A DNA stretch of 13,128 nt from Bacteroidales bacterium UBA6340 (lineage in GTDB: Bacteria; Bacteroidota; Bacteroidia; Bacteroidales; Paludibacteraceae): NCBI GenBank assembly GCA_002440265.1, contig DJSG01000023.1, forward strand, positions 1 to 13,128. The letters are read 5' to 3'. Under the pieces are notes generated by a model, which made no database searches, was not told the origin of the DNA, and saw nothing but the letters and a program-made list of their open reading frames with translations. Position numbers and translations under genes: made by a program. The stretch's first letter is position 1. Each line of letters begins with the position of its first letter. Below, in pieces: positions 6,353 to 13,128 of the stretch.

Positions 6353-7201
6353 ATGTTACTCCATCCCAACTGCAAGATAAATCTCGGACTTCGTGTCGTC
6401 CGCAAGCGTCCTGACGGTTACCATGACTTGGAAACCATCTTCTACCCCGTCTTTGGTCTCCACGATGACTTGGACATCACCCCGTCCGACGAGTTCCTTT
6501 TCGAGCAAGAGGGAATAGTCGTTGACTGCGATATGGCTGACAATCTGATAGTTAAATGCTATCGTATGATGCAGTCACGCTATCCGCAAGTCTCCAATGT
6601 GCATATCCGTTTCCGCAAATGCATCCCCTTTGGCGCAGGCTTGGGCGGAGGCAGTAGTGACGCAGCCCATACCGCATTGGCACTCAACGAGTTGTTCCAT
6701 CTCGGCTTGACCAAACCCCAACTGGCAGCACTCGTCCGCCCATTGGGAGCCGACTGTCCTTTTTTCATCTACAACACCCCCTGCTACGCCGAAGGTATTG
6801 GCGACATACTCACTCCTATTTCACTACCACTCAACGGCTCACGACTTGTCCTCATCAAACCAGACATTGCCGTCAGCACCCGCGAAGCCTACTCCGGCAT
6901 CGCCCTCCACCCGGAAGCAAGTGGCGAGATACACCGCGCACTGCAAAGCACACACGACATCAACCGCCTCTTCCCCCTGCTAATCAACGACTTCGAGCAA
7001 ACCGTATTCCCCTTGCATCCCCGATTGGCAGCCATCAAACAGTCTCTCATCCACGCCGGTGCCCTCTACGCATCCATGTCCGGCTCCGGCAGTACCCTAT
7101 TCGGATTGTTCCCTTATGACATAACACCACCTGACGACAACCTCTTTCCGCACGGTCACTCCACATGCAATATGGATATATATCATATCGCAATTGGATA
7201 A
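6353..7201 (+). CDS. ispE: 4-diphosphocytidyl-2-C-methyl-D-erythritol kinase
   Basis: This 282-residue protein is a GHMP-family kinase. It phosphorylates 4-diphosphocytidyl-2-C-methylerythritol with ATP in the cytoplasmic methylerythritol phosphate (MEP) route to isoprenoids, which supplies lipid carriers such as undecaprenyl phosphate. Key features are the N-terminal substrate segment with Lys8 in NCKINLGL and RPDGYHDLET (19-28), the ATP-binding glycine-rich loop IPFGAGLGGGSSDAA (91-105), LGADCPFF (131-138) with the likely catalytic Asp134, and the C-terminal GHMP motif MSGSGSTLFGLF (242-253). The length is normal for the family and all motifs are intact, so it is probably functional. It stands alone: the upstream permease ends 346 bases earlier and the next gene begins 98 bases later, so operon membership is uncertain. 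Confidence 0.93.
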   Translation: MLLHPNCKINLGLRVVRKRPDGYHDLETIFYPVFGLHDDLDITPSDEFLFEQEGIVVDCDMADNLIVKCYRMMQSRYPQVSNVHIRFRKCIPFGAGLGGGSSDAAHTALALNELFHLGLTKPQLAALVRPLGADCPFFIYNTPCYAEGIGDILTPISLPLNGSRLVLIKPDIAVSTREAYSGIALHPEASGEIHRALQSTHDINRLFPLLINDFEQTVFPLHPRLAAIKQSLIHAGALYASMSGSGSTLFGLFPYDITPPDDNLFPHGHSTCNMDIYHIAIG

Positions 7202-7299
7202 TGGAATGTATCAAAACTCCATAAACCACTGACACAAAGGCAGTATGGCAAAGTATTTGATAGACTTAATCGGCTATACAGAAAATAATAACAAAAGAT

Positions 7300-7875
7300 A
7301 TGAAAAAGATTTTTGCAAGTAAATTGACGGTACTGGCAGCAGTGCTGATGGGATTGGCAGCGTGTCAGGACACGGCGGAAGTACGTGACGTGAAAGGTGG
7401 CTATCGCTACAAGACCACAGGGCAAGTGATGCTGCAAGAGAACTTCAAAGGTGCCACTTTGGCAGACACACTGTCAGTGAAACTGCCCAATGAGAGCGGA
7501 CAACTTGAAGTAGTCAGTCTGTACAACGAAGACAGCGTGCTCATCACCCTCGACCAACTCAACGGCGATGTATGCTACACCCGCGGCACCACCGACGGCA
7601 AGACACTGCACTTCGCTCCCTACACCCGCACACTGGAAGTCCCGTTCGAGACCACCAAGTACGACACCATCAAGATTGGCATCAAGCCCTTTGAGTACGA
7701 CACCATCATATCTATTCCCGCGCGCGAGACAGAGGTGTTCAACATCACAGTGAGCGGCAGCGCGCAGGTGTATGAGAACAATCTGATTTTCAACCTCAAG
7801 TACAGCGGCAAGTCGCAGACAACGGAGCGCACCCTGACGAGCCGAGGTGTACGTATGCAAGCCAAAAAGAACTAA
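7300..7875 (+). CDS. Small predicted lipoprotein of unknown function, first gene of the export operon
   Basis: I do not recognise the family. The 191-residue product starts with a lipoprotein signal peptide: basic MKK, a hydrophobic core (about 9-19) and a lipobox LAAC with Cys22. Mature residues after Cys22 are QDTAEV, so it should be anchored to a membrane facing the periplasm or the surface. The rest looks mainly beta-stranded, with two similar short stretches, KYDTIKIGI (about 126-134) and EYDTIISIP (about 139-147), and a basic C-terminus (RMQAKKN). It ends 13 bases before the TolC-family start on the same strand, so co-transcription with the exporter genes is likely. Possible roles are an accessory factor for the exporter or an unrelated passenger; I cannot choose. 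The 98-base gap upstream holds no clear TAnnTTTG promoter. Confidence 0.75.
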   Translation: MKKIFASKLTVLAAVLMGLAACQDTAEVRDVKGGYRYKTTGQVMLQENFKGATLADTLSVKLPNESGQLEVVSLYNEDSVLITLDQLNGDVCYTRGTTDGKTLHFAPYTRTLEVPFETTKYDTIKIGIKPFEYDTIISIPARETEVFNITVSGSAQVYENNLIFNLKYSGKSQTTERTLTSRGVRMQAKKN

Positions 7876-7888
7876 AACGGTCGTGGAA

Positions 7889-9376
7889 ATGAAACGAACG
7901 ATATTGGTGCTGTTTGCGGCGATAGGCGTTGCGTCGGCGGGAGCGCAGGTGCTGCCCGAACTGACGCTGACCGACTGCCGTCAGATGGCGATACAAAACG
8001 GTGCCTCATCCAAGATAACCGCCGAGGCACAGGCTGCTGCCGACCTCAACAAACAGGCGGCACTGGCGGCAATGTTCCCCAAGATAAGTGCGAACGCCGC
8101 CTACACGTGGAACTCCAAGAATGTGACATTGCTTGCCAATCAGATGGACCTCGGGTTCGGTACCGCCACGGTAGGCAAAGACGGTTCGTCGTCTTTCGAG
8201 TGGAGCGAGAGTTCCGCCATGAACCAGTTGGCACAGAAAGTCTATTCCGACCCCACGCTGTACAGTCAGGTGACGGGTTTCCAAAACGAAGCCGGGCAGA
8301 TGGTGGCGGATGCGTATCAGCAACTGTACAACGCGCTGAACCTCGACATGACGCACGTGGTCGTGGGGCAAGTGGGTATCACCCAGCCCATATACGTGGG
8401 CGGGCGCTTGCGCGAACTATACAACATAGCCAAAGCCACCGAGCAGATGGCGGTGCTACAAGGCGACAGCAAGCGCGATGACATCATCGTATCGGTGGAC
8501 GAAGCCTATTGGCGCGTCGTGGCAGTGCAAAGCAAGAAACGCCTTGCCAACCAGTACTATGACCTCTTGGTAAAGATGGAAGGTGACGTAACCGAACTTG
8601 TGACCGAGGGATTGGCTACGCAAAGCGACCTCCTGAAGGTCAAAGCCAAACGGGGAGAGGCCGAGGTGAAGAAGATGCAGGCAGAGAACGGGTTGATACT
8701 CTCCAAGATGGCGTTGTGCCAGTTGTGCGGTCTGCCGTTGGAGACGGACATTCACGTGGACAGCACCGGTCTGGGCGAGATAGCGTTGCACGACACCATC
8801 GGTGACGTAGAGGCAATCATCAACAGCCGTGCGGAAATGCAACTGCTGGAGCAGGCTGAGAAGATAGCCAAGTCCAACACCCGCATCATGGCGGCAGGGT
8901 TGCAGCCGAACATCATGGCGTCGGCGAACTACATATACACCAACCCGTATGCGGACAACGGACTCAGCCACGACTGGAAAGGCAAAGGGTTCTTCTCGGC
9001 AGGCGTGGTGGTGAATATCCCCATCGCACACGCCGACGATATCCTGCGCGTGAAAGCCGCCAAGCATGAAGCGGCATTGGTGACCCTCAAGAAGGAGGAG
9101 GCACGCGAGATGCTCAACCTGCAAATCACACAAGCCAAACAGAAACTCATGGAAGCCACACAGAAAGTGGCAATGACCGAGATGGGCGTGAAGAACGCCG
9201 AGGAAGTGCTGCACTTCGCCACCGAAGCGTTTGAGGCAGGTATGGCTACCGCATCCGAAGTTCTGCAGGCTCAGACCGCATGGATGTCGGCATCCAGCGA
9301 CCATATCGACGCCAACGTAGAAGCCAAGGTGTGCGAGACGTATTTCCAAAAATATACGTCCACATTAAGGTACTAA
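7889..9376 (+). CDS. TolC-family outer-membrane efflux channel
   Basis: This is a 495-residue TolC-type channel protein that would form a trimeric outer-membrane barrel with a periplasmic helical tunnel. A signal peptide is clear (hydrophobic core 4-17, likely cleavage after ASAGA at about residue 19). The two structural repeats of the family are visible: TEGLATQSDLLKVKAKRGEA (239-258) and EAFEAGMATASEVLQAQTAW (446-465), both with Gly-(Leu/Met)-Ala-Thr before a helix. Barrel-type segments include VGQVGITQPIYVGGRL (159-174) and FFSAGVVVNIPIA (368-380). An extended stretch at about 85-150, between the first helix and the first barrel strand, is longer than I would expect for compact TolC proteins. 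The start at 7889 (MKRTILVLF) gives a proper signal peptide; an in-frame ATG at 7847 overlaps the lipoprotein gene and is rejected. It probably acts with the HlyD adaptor encoded 176 bases downstream. Confidence 0.88.
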   Translation: MKRTILVLFAAIGVASAGAQVLPELTLTDCRQMAIQNGASSKITAEAQAAADLNKQAALAAMFPKISANAAYTWNSKNVTLLANQMDLGFGTATVGKDGSSSFEWSESSAMNQLAQKVYSDPTLYSQVTGFQNEAGQMVADAYQQLYNALNLDMTHVVVGQVGITQPIYVGGRLRELYNIAKATEQMAVLQGDSKRDDIIVSVDEAYWRVVAVQSKKRLANQYYDLLVKMEGDVTELVTEGLATQSDLLKVKAKRGEAEVKKMQAENGLILSKMALCQLCGLPLETDIHVDSTGLGEIALHDTIGDVEAIINSRAEMQLLEQAEKIAKSNTRIMAAGLQPNIMASANYIYTNPYADNGLSHDWKGKGFFSAGVVVNIPIAHADDILRVKAAKHEAALVTLKKEEAREMLNLQITQAKQKLMEATQKVAMTEMGVKNAEEVLHFATEAFEAGMATASEVLQAQTAWMSASSDHIDANVEAKVCETYFQKYTSTLRY

Positions 9377-9389
9377 CCGACTCCCCTTG

Positions 9390-9406
9390 CCCCCTCAGAG
9401 AGGGGG
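9390..9406. other. GC-rich hairpin between the channel and adaptor genes
   Basis: CCCCCTC (9390-9396), AGA, GAGGGGG (9400-9406) form a perfect 7-bp stem with a 3-base loop, 13 bases after the channel-gene stop. No T run follows on either strand, so it is not a standard terminator. It could stabilise the upstream mRNA end or attenuate read-through into the adaptor gene. Confidence 0.6.
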
Positions 9407-9421
9407 TATGTATGCCCTCCC

Positions 9422-9454
9422 TATCCCTTGCGCATCCCTTGCGTATCCCTTGCT
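9422..9454. repeat. Three-unit 11-bp tandem repeat (ATCCCTTGC type), copy 2
   Basis: Units start at 9422 (TATCCCTTGCG), 9433 (CATCCCTTGCG) and 9444 (TATCCCTTGCT). The array equals the one at 2736-2768 at 32 of 33 positions. Here it lies inside an operon, between the channel and adaptor genes, and is followed 16 bases later by a second 11-bp array. Confidence 0.85.
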
Positions 9455-9470
9455 GAAACGTTGCTGTTTT

Positions 9471-9503
9471 ACCGAGTGAATACCGAGAGAATGTCGAGAG
9501 AAA
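9471..9503 (+). repeat. Three-unit 11-bp tandem repeat (CCGAGAGAA type), copy 2
   Basis: Units start at 9471 (ACCGAGTGAAT), 9482 (ACCGAGAGAAT) and 9493 (GTCGAGAGAAA). They belong to the same family as the array at 6117-6149. It ends 49 bases before the adaptor start. Confidence 0.75.
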
Positions 9504-9552
9504 ACAAAGCGGAATTTTGAATAATAACGAATTGTTGATATATTAAAAAGAG

Positions 9553-10545
9553 ATGTCAGTAAGTAAAGAAAAGAAAGGCAGTCTGCTGCTGGGTCTGGTG
9601 GCGATGCTTGCCGTAGTAGTGATTGTGGCAGTGGTGGGCGTTCTCGCCATACAGCCCGAAGAAGTGCTGATTACGGGCGAAGCCGAAGCCTCCGAATACC
9701 GTGTGTCGGGCAAAGTGCCCGGGCGCATCGAGATGTTCCTCGTCGAAGAGGGCGACCGTGTGAAGAAAGGCGACACCGTCGTCATCATCTACAGCCCCGA
9801 AGTGGATGCCAAGATGGCGCAGGCACAGGCCGCACGCGCTGCCGTCGAGGCAATCAACGAGAAAGCACAAAACGGCGCACGCCACGAGCAGATAGTGGGT
9901 GCCTACGAACTGTGGCAGAAAGCCAAAGCCGGCGAAGAGATATACCGCAAGAGTTACGAGCGCGTACAGCGTCTATACGAGAAGGGCGTCGTCTCCGAGC
10001 AGAAGCGCGATGAAGTGCATGCCCGGTACAAAGCCGCCGTTGCCACGGTGAAAGCCGCTAAGAGTCAGTACGATATGGCGATGGCGGGTGCACGCTCGGA
10101 GGACAAAGCCGCCGCTGCTGCCCAGTTGGCAGAGGTGGACGGCATCATCCGGGAGGTGGAGGCTGCGCGTGCGGAACGCTACCTGGTGTCGCCGGTGGAC
10201 GGCGAGGTGTCGGAACGCTTCCCGAAAGTGGGCGAGTTGGTAGGGCAAGGCAGCCCTGTGATGGCGATTGTGGACCTCAACGACGTATGGTTCACCTTTG
10301 CCGTACGCGAGGACATGCTGGCTGACATCACGCCCGGCACCCACCTGAAAGTACGTATCCCCGCACTCGGCGACGAGCATTACACCGTAGAGGTGACCTA
10401 TATCAAGGCGATGGGCAGTTACGCAACATGGCGCAGCACCCGCTCCAACGGCGAATACGACGTGCGGACGTTCGACGTGAAGGCGCGTCCGTTGCACCCC
10501 ATTGACAATCTCCGACCCGGAATGACTGCAATCGTAGTGCGATAG
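9553..10545 (+). CDS. HlyD-family periplasmic adaptor (membrane fusion protein)
   Basis: This 330-residue protein should link the inner-membrane permeases to the TolC-family channel. It has one N-terminal transmembrane helix (11-33), then a split lipoyl domain: first half about 48-82 (SGKVPGRIEMFLVEEGDRVKKGD), a long alpha-helical hairpin about 84-205 rich in Ala, Lys and Glu, and the second lipoyl half about 208-241 (LVSPVDGEVSERFPKVGELV). A beta-barrel and membrane-proximal region follows (243-330) with YATWRSTRSNGEYDVRTF (290-307) and NLRPGMTAIVV (319-329). The layout resembles E. coli YbhG/YhiI, adaptors of ABC-2 drug-type exporters. The stop TAG is followed with no gap by the ATG of the first permease. 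The 176 bases upstream carry a hairpin and two repeat arrays, so its expression may be tuned apart from the channel gene. Confidence 0.9.
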   Translation: MSVSKEKKGSLLLGLVAMLAVVVIVAVVGVLAIQPEEVLITGEAEASEYRVSGKVPGRIEMFLVEEGDRVKKGDTVVIIYSPEVDAKMAQAQAARAAVEAINEKAQNGARHEQIVGAYELWQKAKAGEEIYRKSYERVQRLYEKGVVSEQKRDEVHARYKAAVATVKAAKSQYDMAMAGARSEDKAAAAAQLAEVDGIIREVEAARAERYLVSPVDGEVSERFPKVGELVGQGSPVMAIVDLNDVWFTFAVREDMLADITPGTHLKVRIPALGDEHYTVEVTYIKAMGSYATWRSTRSNGEYDVRTFDVKARPLHPIDNLRPGMTAIVVR

Positions 10546-11718
10546 ATGTCGGTACTGAAAGCAATAGGGCGGGTGGCGAAACGCGAACTGGGCAGGATGT
10601 TCGTGCGGCCGCTGTACATCTTCGCGTCGGTGGGGGTGATGGTGCTCAGCACGTTCTTCTTCATCAGCATCATGAAGTACGGCACGCCGGAGAATATCCC
10701 TATCGCGGTGGTGGACCAGGACCATTCGTCCATCTCGCGACGCCTGTGCCACGAGATGCAGGCTACCTCGGCGGTGAGTATCACGCTGGTTACCACCGAG
10801 TTCGCCGAAGCCAGACGCGCCATGCAGCGGGGTGAGATATACGGCATTCTGCTGATACCCGAGGATTTCTATGCCGACCTCGCATCGTTCCGCCGGCCGC
10901 AGATGGAGTTCTACGTGAACAACGCCTACACGGTGGGGGCAAGCACCGCATACAAGCAGTTGCTGACCATGTGCAACCTCACGTCCGGAGCGTTCCAGCG
11001 CGAGGTGCTGCGCCAGAAAGGACTGCCCGACGACCTCATCATGAAGCGCATACAGCCCATCACCATCGAGGCGCACATGATTGCCAACCCGTGGAGCAAC
11101 TACGCTATCTACCTCGTCTCCACCATCCTGCCGGGCATTCTGGCACTGATAGTGCTGATGCTCACCATCTTCGCTATCGGCTACGAACTGAAATGCCGCA
11201 CGTGCCACGAGTGGCTGCGCGCCGCCGACGGCAACTACACCGTGGCGATGATTGGCAAGTTAATCCCCTATACGGTGCTGTTTCTGGTGCTGGGGATAGG
11301 GTGCGAGGTGATACTGTTCAAGTTCATGCACTTCCCTGTCAACGGCTCGCTGACACGGCTGATGCTGTCGATGGTGCTGTTTGTGATTGCCGAAGAGGCG
11401 ATGGGCATCTGTATCATCGGGGCGTTGCCTACGCTGCGTGACGCCGTGTCTATCGGTGCGCTGTACGGCATGCTCGGCTTCTCGCTGTCGGGGTTCACCT
11501 ATCCTGTCATGAACATGCTGCCCGCCGTTCAGGCGTGGTCGAACCTTGTGCCGCTGAGGCACTACTACCTGATTTATGTGAACGAGGCATTGATGGCGGC
11601 ACCCGTTATCAACTCCATACCGCATTGCCTCGCGTTGTGCTGCTTCCTCGTCATGCCACTCATCGTGTCGCCGCGGTTGCACAACGCGATGATTTACCAA
11701 AACTATCCGTTGAAATGA
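10546..11718 (+). CDS. ABC-2 type exporter permease, subunit 1 (YhhJ/YbhS/YbhR-like)
   Basis: This 390-residue inner-membrane protein has the ABC-2 exporter plan: one transmembrane helix near the N-terminus (about 22-43), a large periplasmic domain (about 44-185) opening with IPIAVVDQDHSSISRRL (51-67), and about five more helices (186-212, 237-258, 272-294, 299-321, 355-376). LPAVQAWSNLVPLRHYYLIY (325-344) near the end matches the conserved P-L-(T/R)-(H/Y)-(Y/F) region of this family. Such permeases work as dimers or heterodimers energised by a cytoplasmic ATPase, but this protein carries no ATP-binding motif and no ATPase gene is in the window. It starts directly at the adaptor stop and overlaps the second permease by 4 bases (ATGA, 11715-11718), so the products are probably made in matched amounts and form a heterodimer. 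Confidence 0.88.
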   Translation: MSVLKAIGRVAKRELGRMFVRPLYIFASVGVMVLSTFFFISIMKYGTPENIPIAVVDQDHSSISRRLCHEMQATSAVSITLVTTEFAEARRAMQRGEIYGILLIPEDFYADLASFRRPQMEFYVNNAYTVGASTAYKQLLTMCNLTSGAFQREVLRQKGLPDDLIMKRIQPITIEAHMIANPWSNYAIYLVSTILPGILALIVLMLTIFAIGYELKCRTCHEWLRAADGNYTVAMIGKLIPYTVLFLVLGIGCEVILFKFMHFPVNGSLTRLMLSMVLFVIAEEAMGICIIGALPTLRDAVSIGALYGMLGFSLSGFTYPVMNMLPAVQAWSNLVPLRHYYLIYVNEALMAAPVINSIPHCLALCCFLVMPLIVSPRLHNAMIYQNYPLK

Positions 11719-13022
11719 GCAAAGTCAGTCGGTTTCTATATCATCAGTGGCTGAAAGTCAAGGAGTTGGACTGGGTCTTCTCCTACGAGTTCAAGCGTAT
11801 CTTCCACGACCCGGGAGTGCTGGTCATCTTCATTCTGGCGACGGTGGCATACCCCATTCTGTACAACTTTATCTACTGGAAGGACACCATCGAGAACGTC
11901 CCCGTGGCGGTGGTGGACCTCAGCAACTCGCCCGAAAGCCGTGATTTCCTGCACAAATGGGGCGCATGTCCCGATGTGAAGTTGGAGTATTTCTGCACGT
12001 CCATACAGGAGGCGGAACGCCTGATGCGCGACCGGAAGGTGTACGGCATCATCTATTTCCCTTCGGACTACGCAGTGGCCATCAACTCCGGCTTGGAGCA
12101 GGCGCATATCTCACTCTACTGCGACATGTCGTCGTTCCTCTACATGAAGGCGGTGTACCTGAGTTGCAACCAGGTCATGCTCGAGAGCATGCGCAACATT
12201 CAGATTGACCGCTACGAGGCGATGGGCTACGACAACGAGTTCGCGTGGTCACTCGTGCAGGACGCGCCCTACACCGAGACGGCATTGTTCTGTCCCACAG
12301 GCGGTTACGCCTCGTTCCTCATACCTGCCGTACTCATGCTTATCCTCCACCAGACGCTCCTCTTCGGCATCTGCATGCTGGGCGGTACGGCACGCGAGGA
12401 GAACAACGAACTCTTCATACTCCCCGGCAGACGGCGCAGCGTCAGTGTGTTCCGTATCATTCTCGGACGCTCCGCAGCCTACTTCGTGCTCTACATGGCA
12501 CTCGGAGCCCTCAACCTCATACTCGTCCCACGTCTCTTCGGACTCCCGCACGTGGGCGACCCGATGGACGTCCTCCGCTTCATGGTGCCCTACCTGCTGG
12601 CGGTCATCTATTTCTCGATATGCGTCAGCGTCTTCACCCGCAACCGCGAAACGGGACTGGTCATGCTCATCTCCTCCACCCTCATCTTCCTCTTCATAGC
12701 GGGCGTCTCGTGGCCCCAACAGATGCTGCCCAAGGCGTGGCTCTATCTCAGTTACGCCTTCCCCTACACATGGGGCGTACACGGCTACCTGCATATCAAC
12801 TCCATGGGTGCCACCCTCGCAGGCACCTCACGCGAGTACTACGCTCTCTGGATACTCGCTGCCGCGTACTTCGTGACAGCATGCGTGCTACTCTGGGCAC
12901 TCGGACGCCGCGAGGTGAGGAGACAACGGAAAGCCGGCACCACTACCGCCGCTACAGGCAACACCACCGCCGCCACCATACCTGCTATTGATGGAGAACA
13001 TGTCGGACCCGACTACGACTGA
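11715..13022 (+). CDS. ABC-2 type exporter permease, subunit 2
   Basis: This 435-residue protein is a paralogue-like partner of the preceding permease: one N-terminal helix (about 34-53), a large periplasmic domain opening with VPVAVVDLSNSPESRDF (62-78), and five further helices (198-223, 246-272, 287-308, 313-334, 377-397). GVSWPQQMLPKAWLYLSYAFPYTW (330-353, conserved Pro residues) matches the re-entrant end region of ABC-2 exporters. A basic segment RREVRRQRK (398-406) is followed by a low-complexity Thr/Ala tail (about 407-422) and an acidic end (EHVGPDYD), which the first subunit lacks. The start at 11715 (MSKVSRFL) overlaps the upstream stop by 4 bases; an in-frame ATG at 11535 lies deep in the upstream gene and is rejected. 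No ATPase motif is present. Confidence 0.87.
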   Translation: MSKVSRFLYHQWLKVKELDWVFSYEFKRIFHDPGVLVIFILATVAYPILYNFIYWKDTIENVPVAVVDLSNSPESRDFLHKWGACPDVKLEYFCTSIQEAERLMRDRKVYGIIYFPSDYAVAINSGLEQAHISLYCDMSSFLYMKAVYLSCNQVMLESMRNIQIDRYEAMGYDNEFAWSLVQDAPYTETALFCPTGGYASFLIPAVLMLILHQTLLFGICMLGGTAREENNELFILPGRRRSVSVFRIILGRSAAYFVLYMALGALNLILVPRLFGLPHVGDPMDVLRFMVPYLLAVIYFSICVSVFTRNRETGLVMLISSTLIFLFIAGVSWPQQMLPKAWLYLSYAFPYTWGVHGYLHINSMGATLAGTSREYYALWILAAAYFVTACVLLWALGRREVRRQRKAGTTTAATGNTTAATIPAIDGEHVGPDYD

Positions 13023-13050
13023 CAGCCTTCCCATCCCCTACCCCCACAGG

Positions 13051-13094
13051 CTACCCGCACTACCCTCTCGGGCTACATCCACTACCCTCTCGGG
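13051..13094. repeat. Alternating 11-bp repeat (22-bp period) after the exporter operon
   Basis: Four 11-base blocks start at 13051 (CTACCCGCACT), 13062 (ACCCTCTCGGG), 13073 (CTACATCCACT) and 13084 (ACCCTCTCGGG). Blocks two and four are identical, and blocks one and three share 8 of 11 bases. CTCTCGG is the reverse complement of the CCGAGAG core of the arrays at 6117 and 9471. The array begins 28 bases after the last permease stop; nothing looks like a terminator here. Confidence 0.7.
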
Positions 13095-13128
13095 CAGTAT
13101 TCTTATGTCAAAGAACAAGGGCTGCTTA

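Noticed and set aside
9422..9503. CRISPR-like appearance of clustered repeats
   Set aside because: The units are 11 bp and contiguous with no unique spacers, and no cas genes are present.
9973..11208. Minus-strand open frame of 411 codons opposite the adaptor and first permease
   Set aside because: It is antisense to two well-supported genes, very rich in His and Arg, and without family motifs.
1..13128. Mobile element, phage or genomic island
   Set aside because: No transposase, integrase, tRNA or phage gene is seen and the genes are ordinary envelope and housekeeping types.

Overview
The window reads as chromosomal DNA from a member of the order Bacteroidales (Bacteroidota); I cannot place it in a genus. 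Three promoters have the Bacteroidota layout (TTTG, 20 bases, TACCTTTG). There is an outer-membrane barrel protein with an N-terminal carboxypeptidase-regulatory-like domain, a multi-repeat DUF349 protein, an FtsE ATPase with no FtsX beside it, and the N-terminus of an MBOAT O-acyltransferase of the type common in this order. Genes start without strong Shine-Dalgarno sequences. I see no rRNA, tRNA, CRISPR array, transposase or phage gene.

Layout. Minus strand, 1-5033: the start of an MBOAT acyltransferase (cut by the window edge) with its own promoter; an 805-residue TonB-receptor-like outer-membrane protein; then ftsE and a DUF349 coiled-coil protein, which overlap by 4 bases, are transcribed DUF349 first, and end at a clear intrinsic terminator (2821-2872). 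At 5082-5129 two interlocked, mirror-image promoters fire outward: left into DUF349-ftsE and right into a Wzm/TagG-type polysaccharide ABC permease (5149-6006) that has no ATPase gene beside it. A 346-base gene-free stretch (6007-6352) is full of short repeats and hairpins. Then come ispE (isoprenoid precursor kinase) and, from 7300 to 13022, an apparent five-gene export operon: a small unknown lipoprotein, a TolC-family outer-membrane channel, an HlyD-family adaptor and two ABC-2 permeases of the YhhJ/YbhS/YbhR kind.

How the genes may work together. The last five genes look like a complete envelope-spanning exporter (outer-membrane channel, periplasmic adaptor, two inner-membrane permease subunits), but no nucleotide-binding subunit lies in the window, and the leading lipoprotein is not a standard part of such pumps. 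The DUF349-ftsE pair is translationally coupled, suggesting a shared role, possibly in cell-envelope or division processes.

The least conventional signal is between the genes: short imperfect tandem repeats with an 11-bp period, close to one turn of B-DNA. One three-unit array occurs almost unchanged at two places about 6.7 kb apart; a second unit type occurs at two places and, in reverse-complement form and alternating, probably at a third. Together with a pair of 23-bp direct repeats at 6046 and 6181, this suggests dispersed intergenic repeat families of unknown function.
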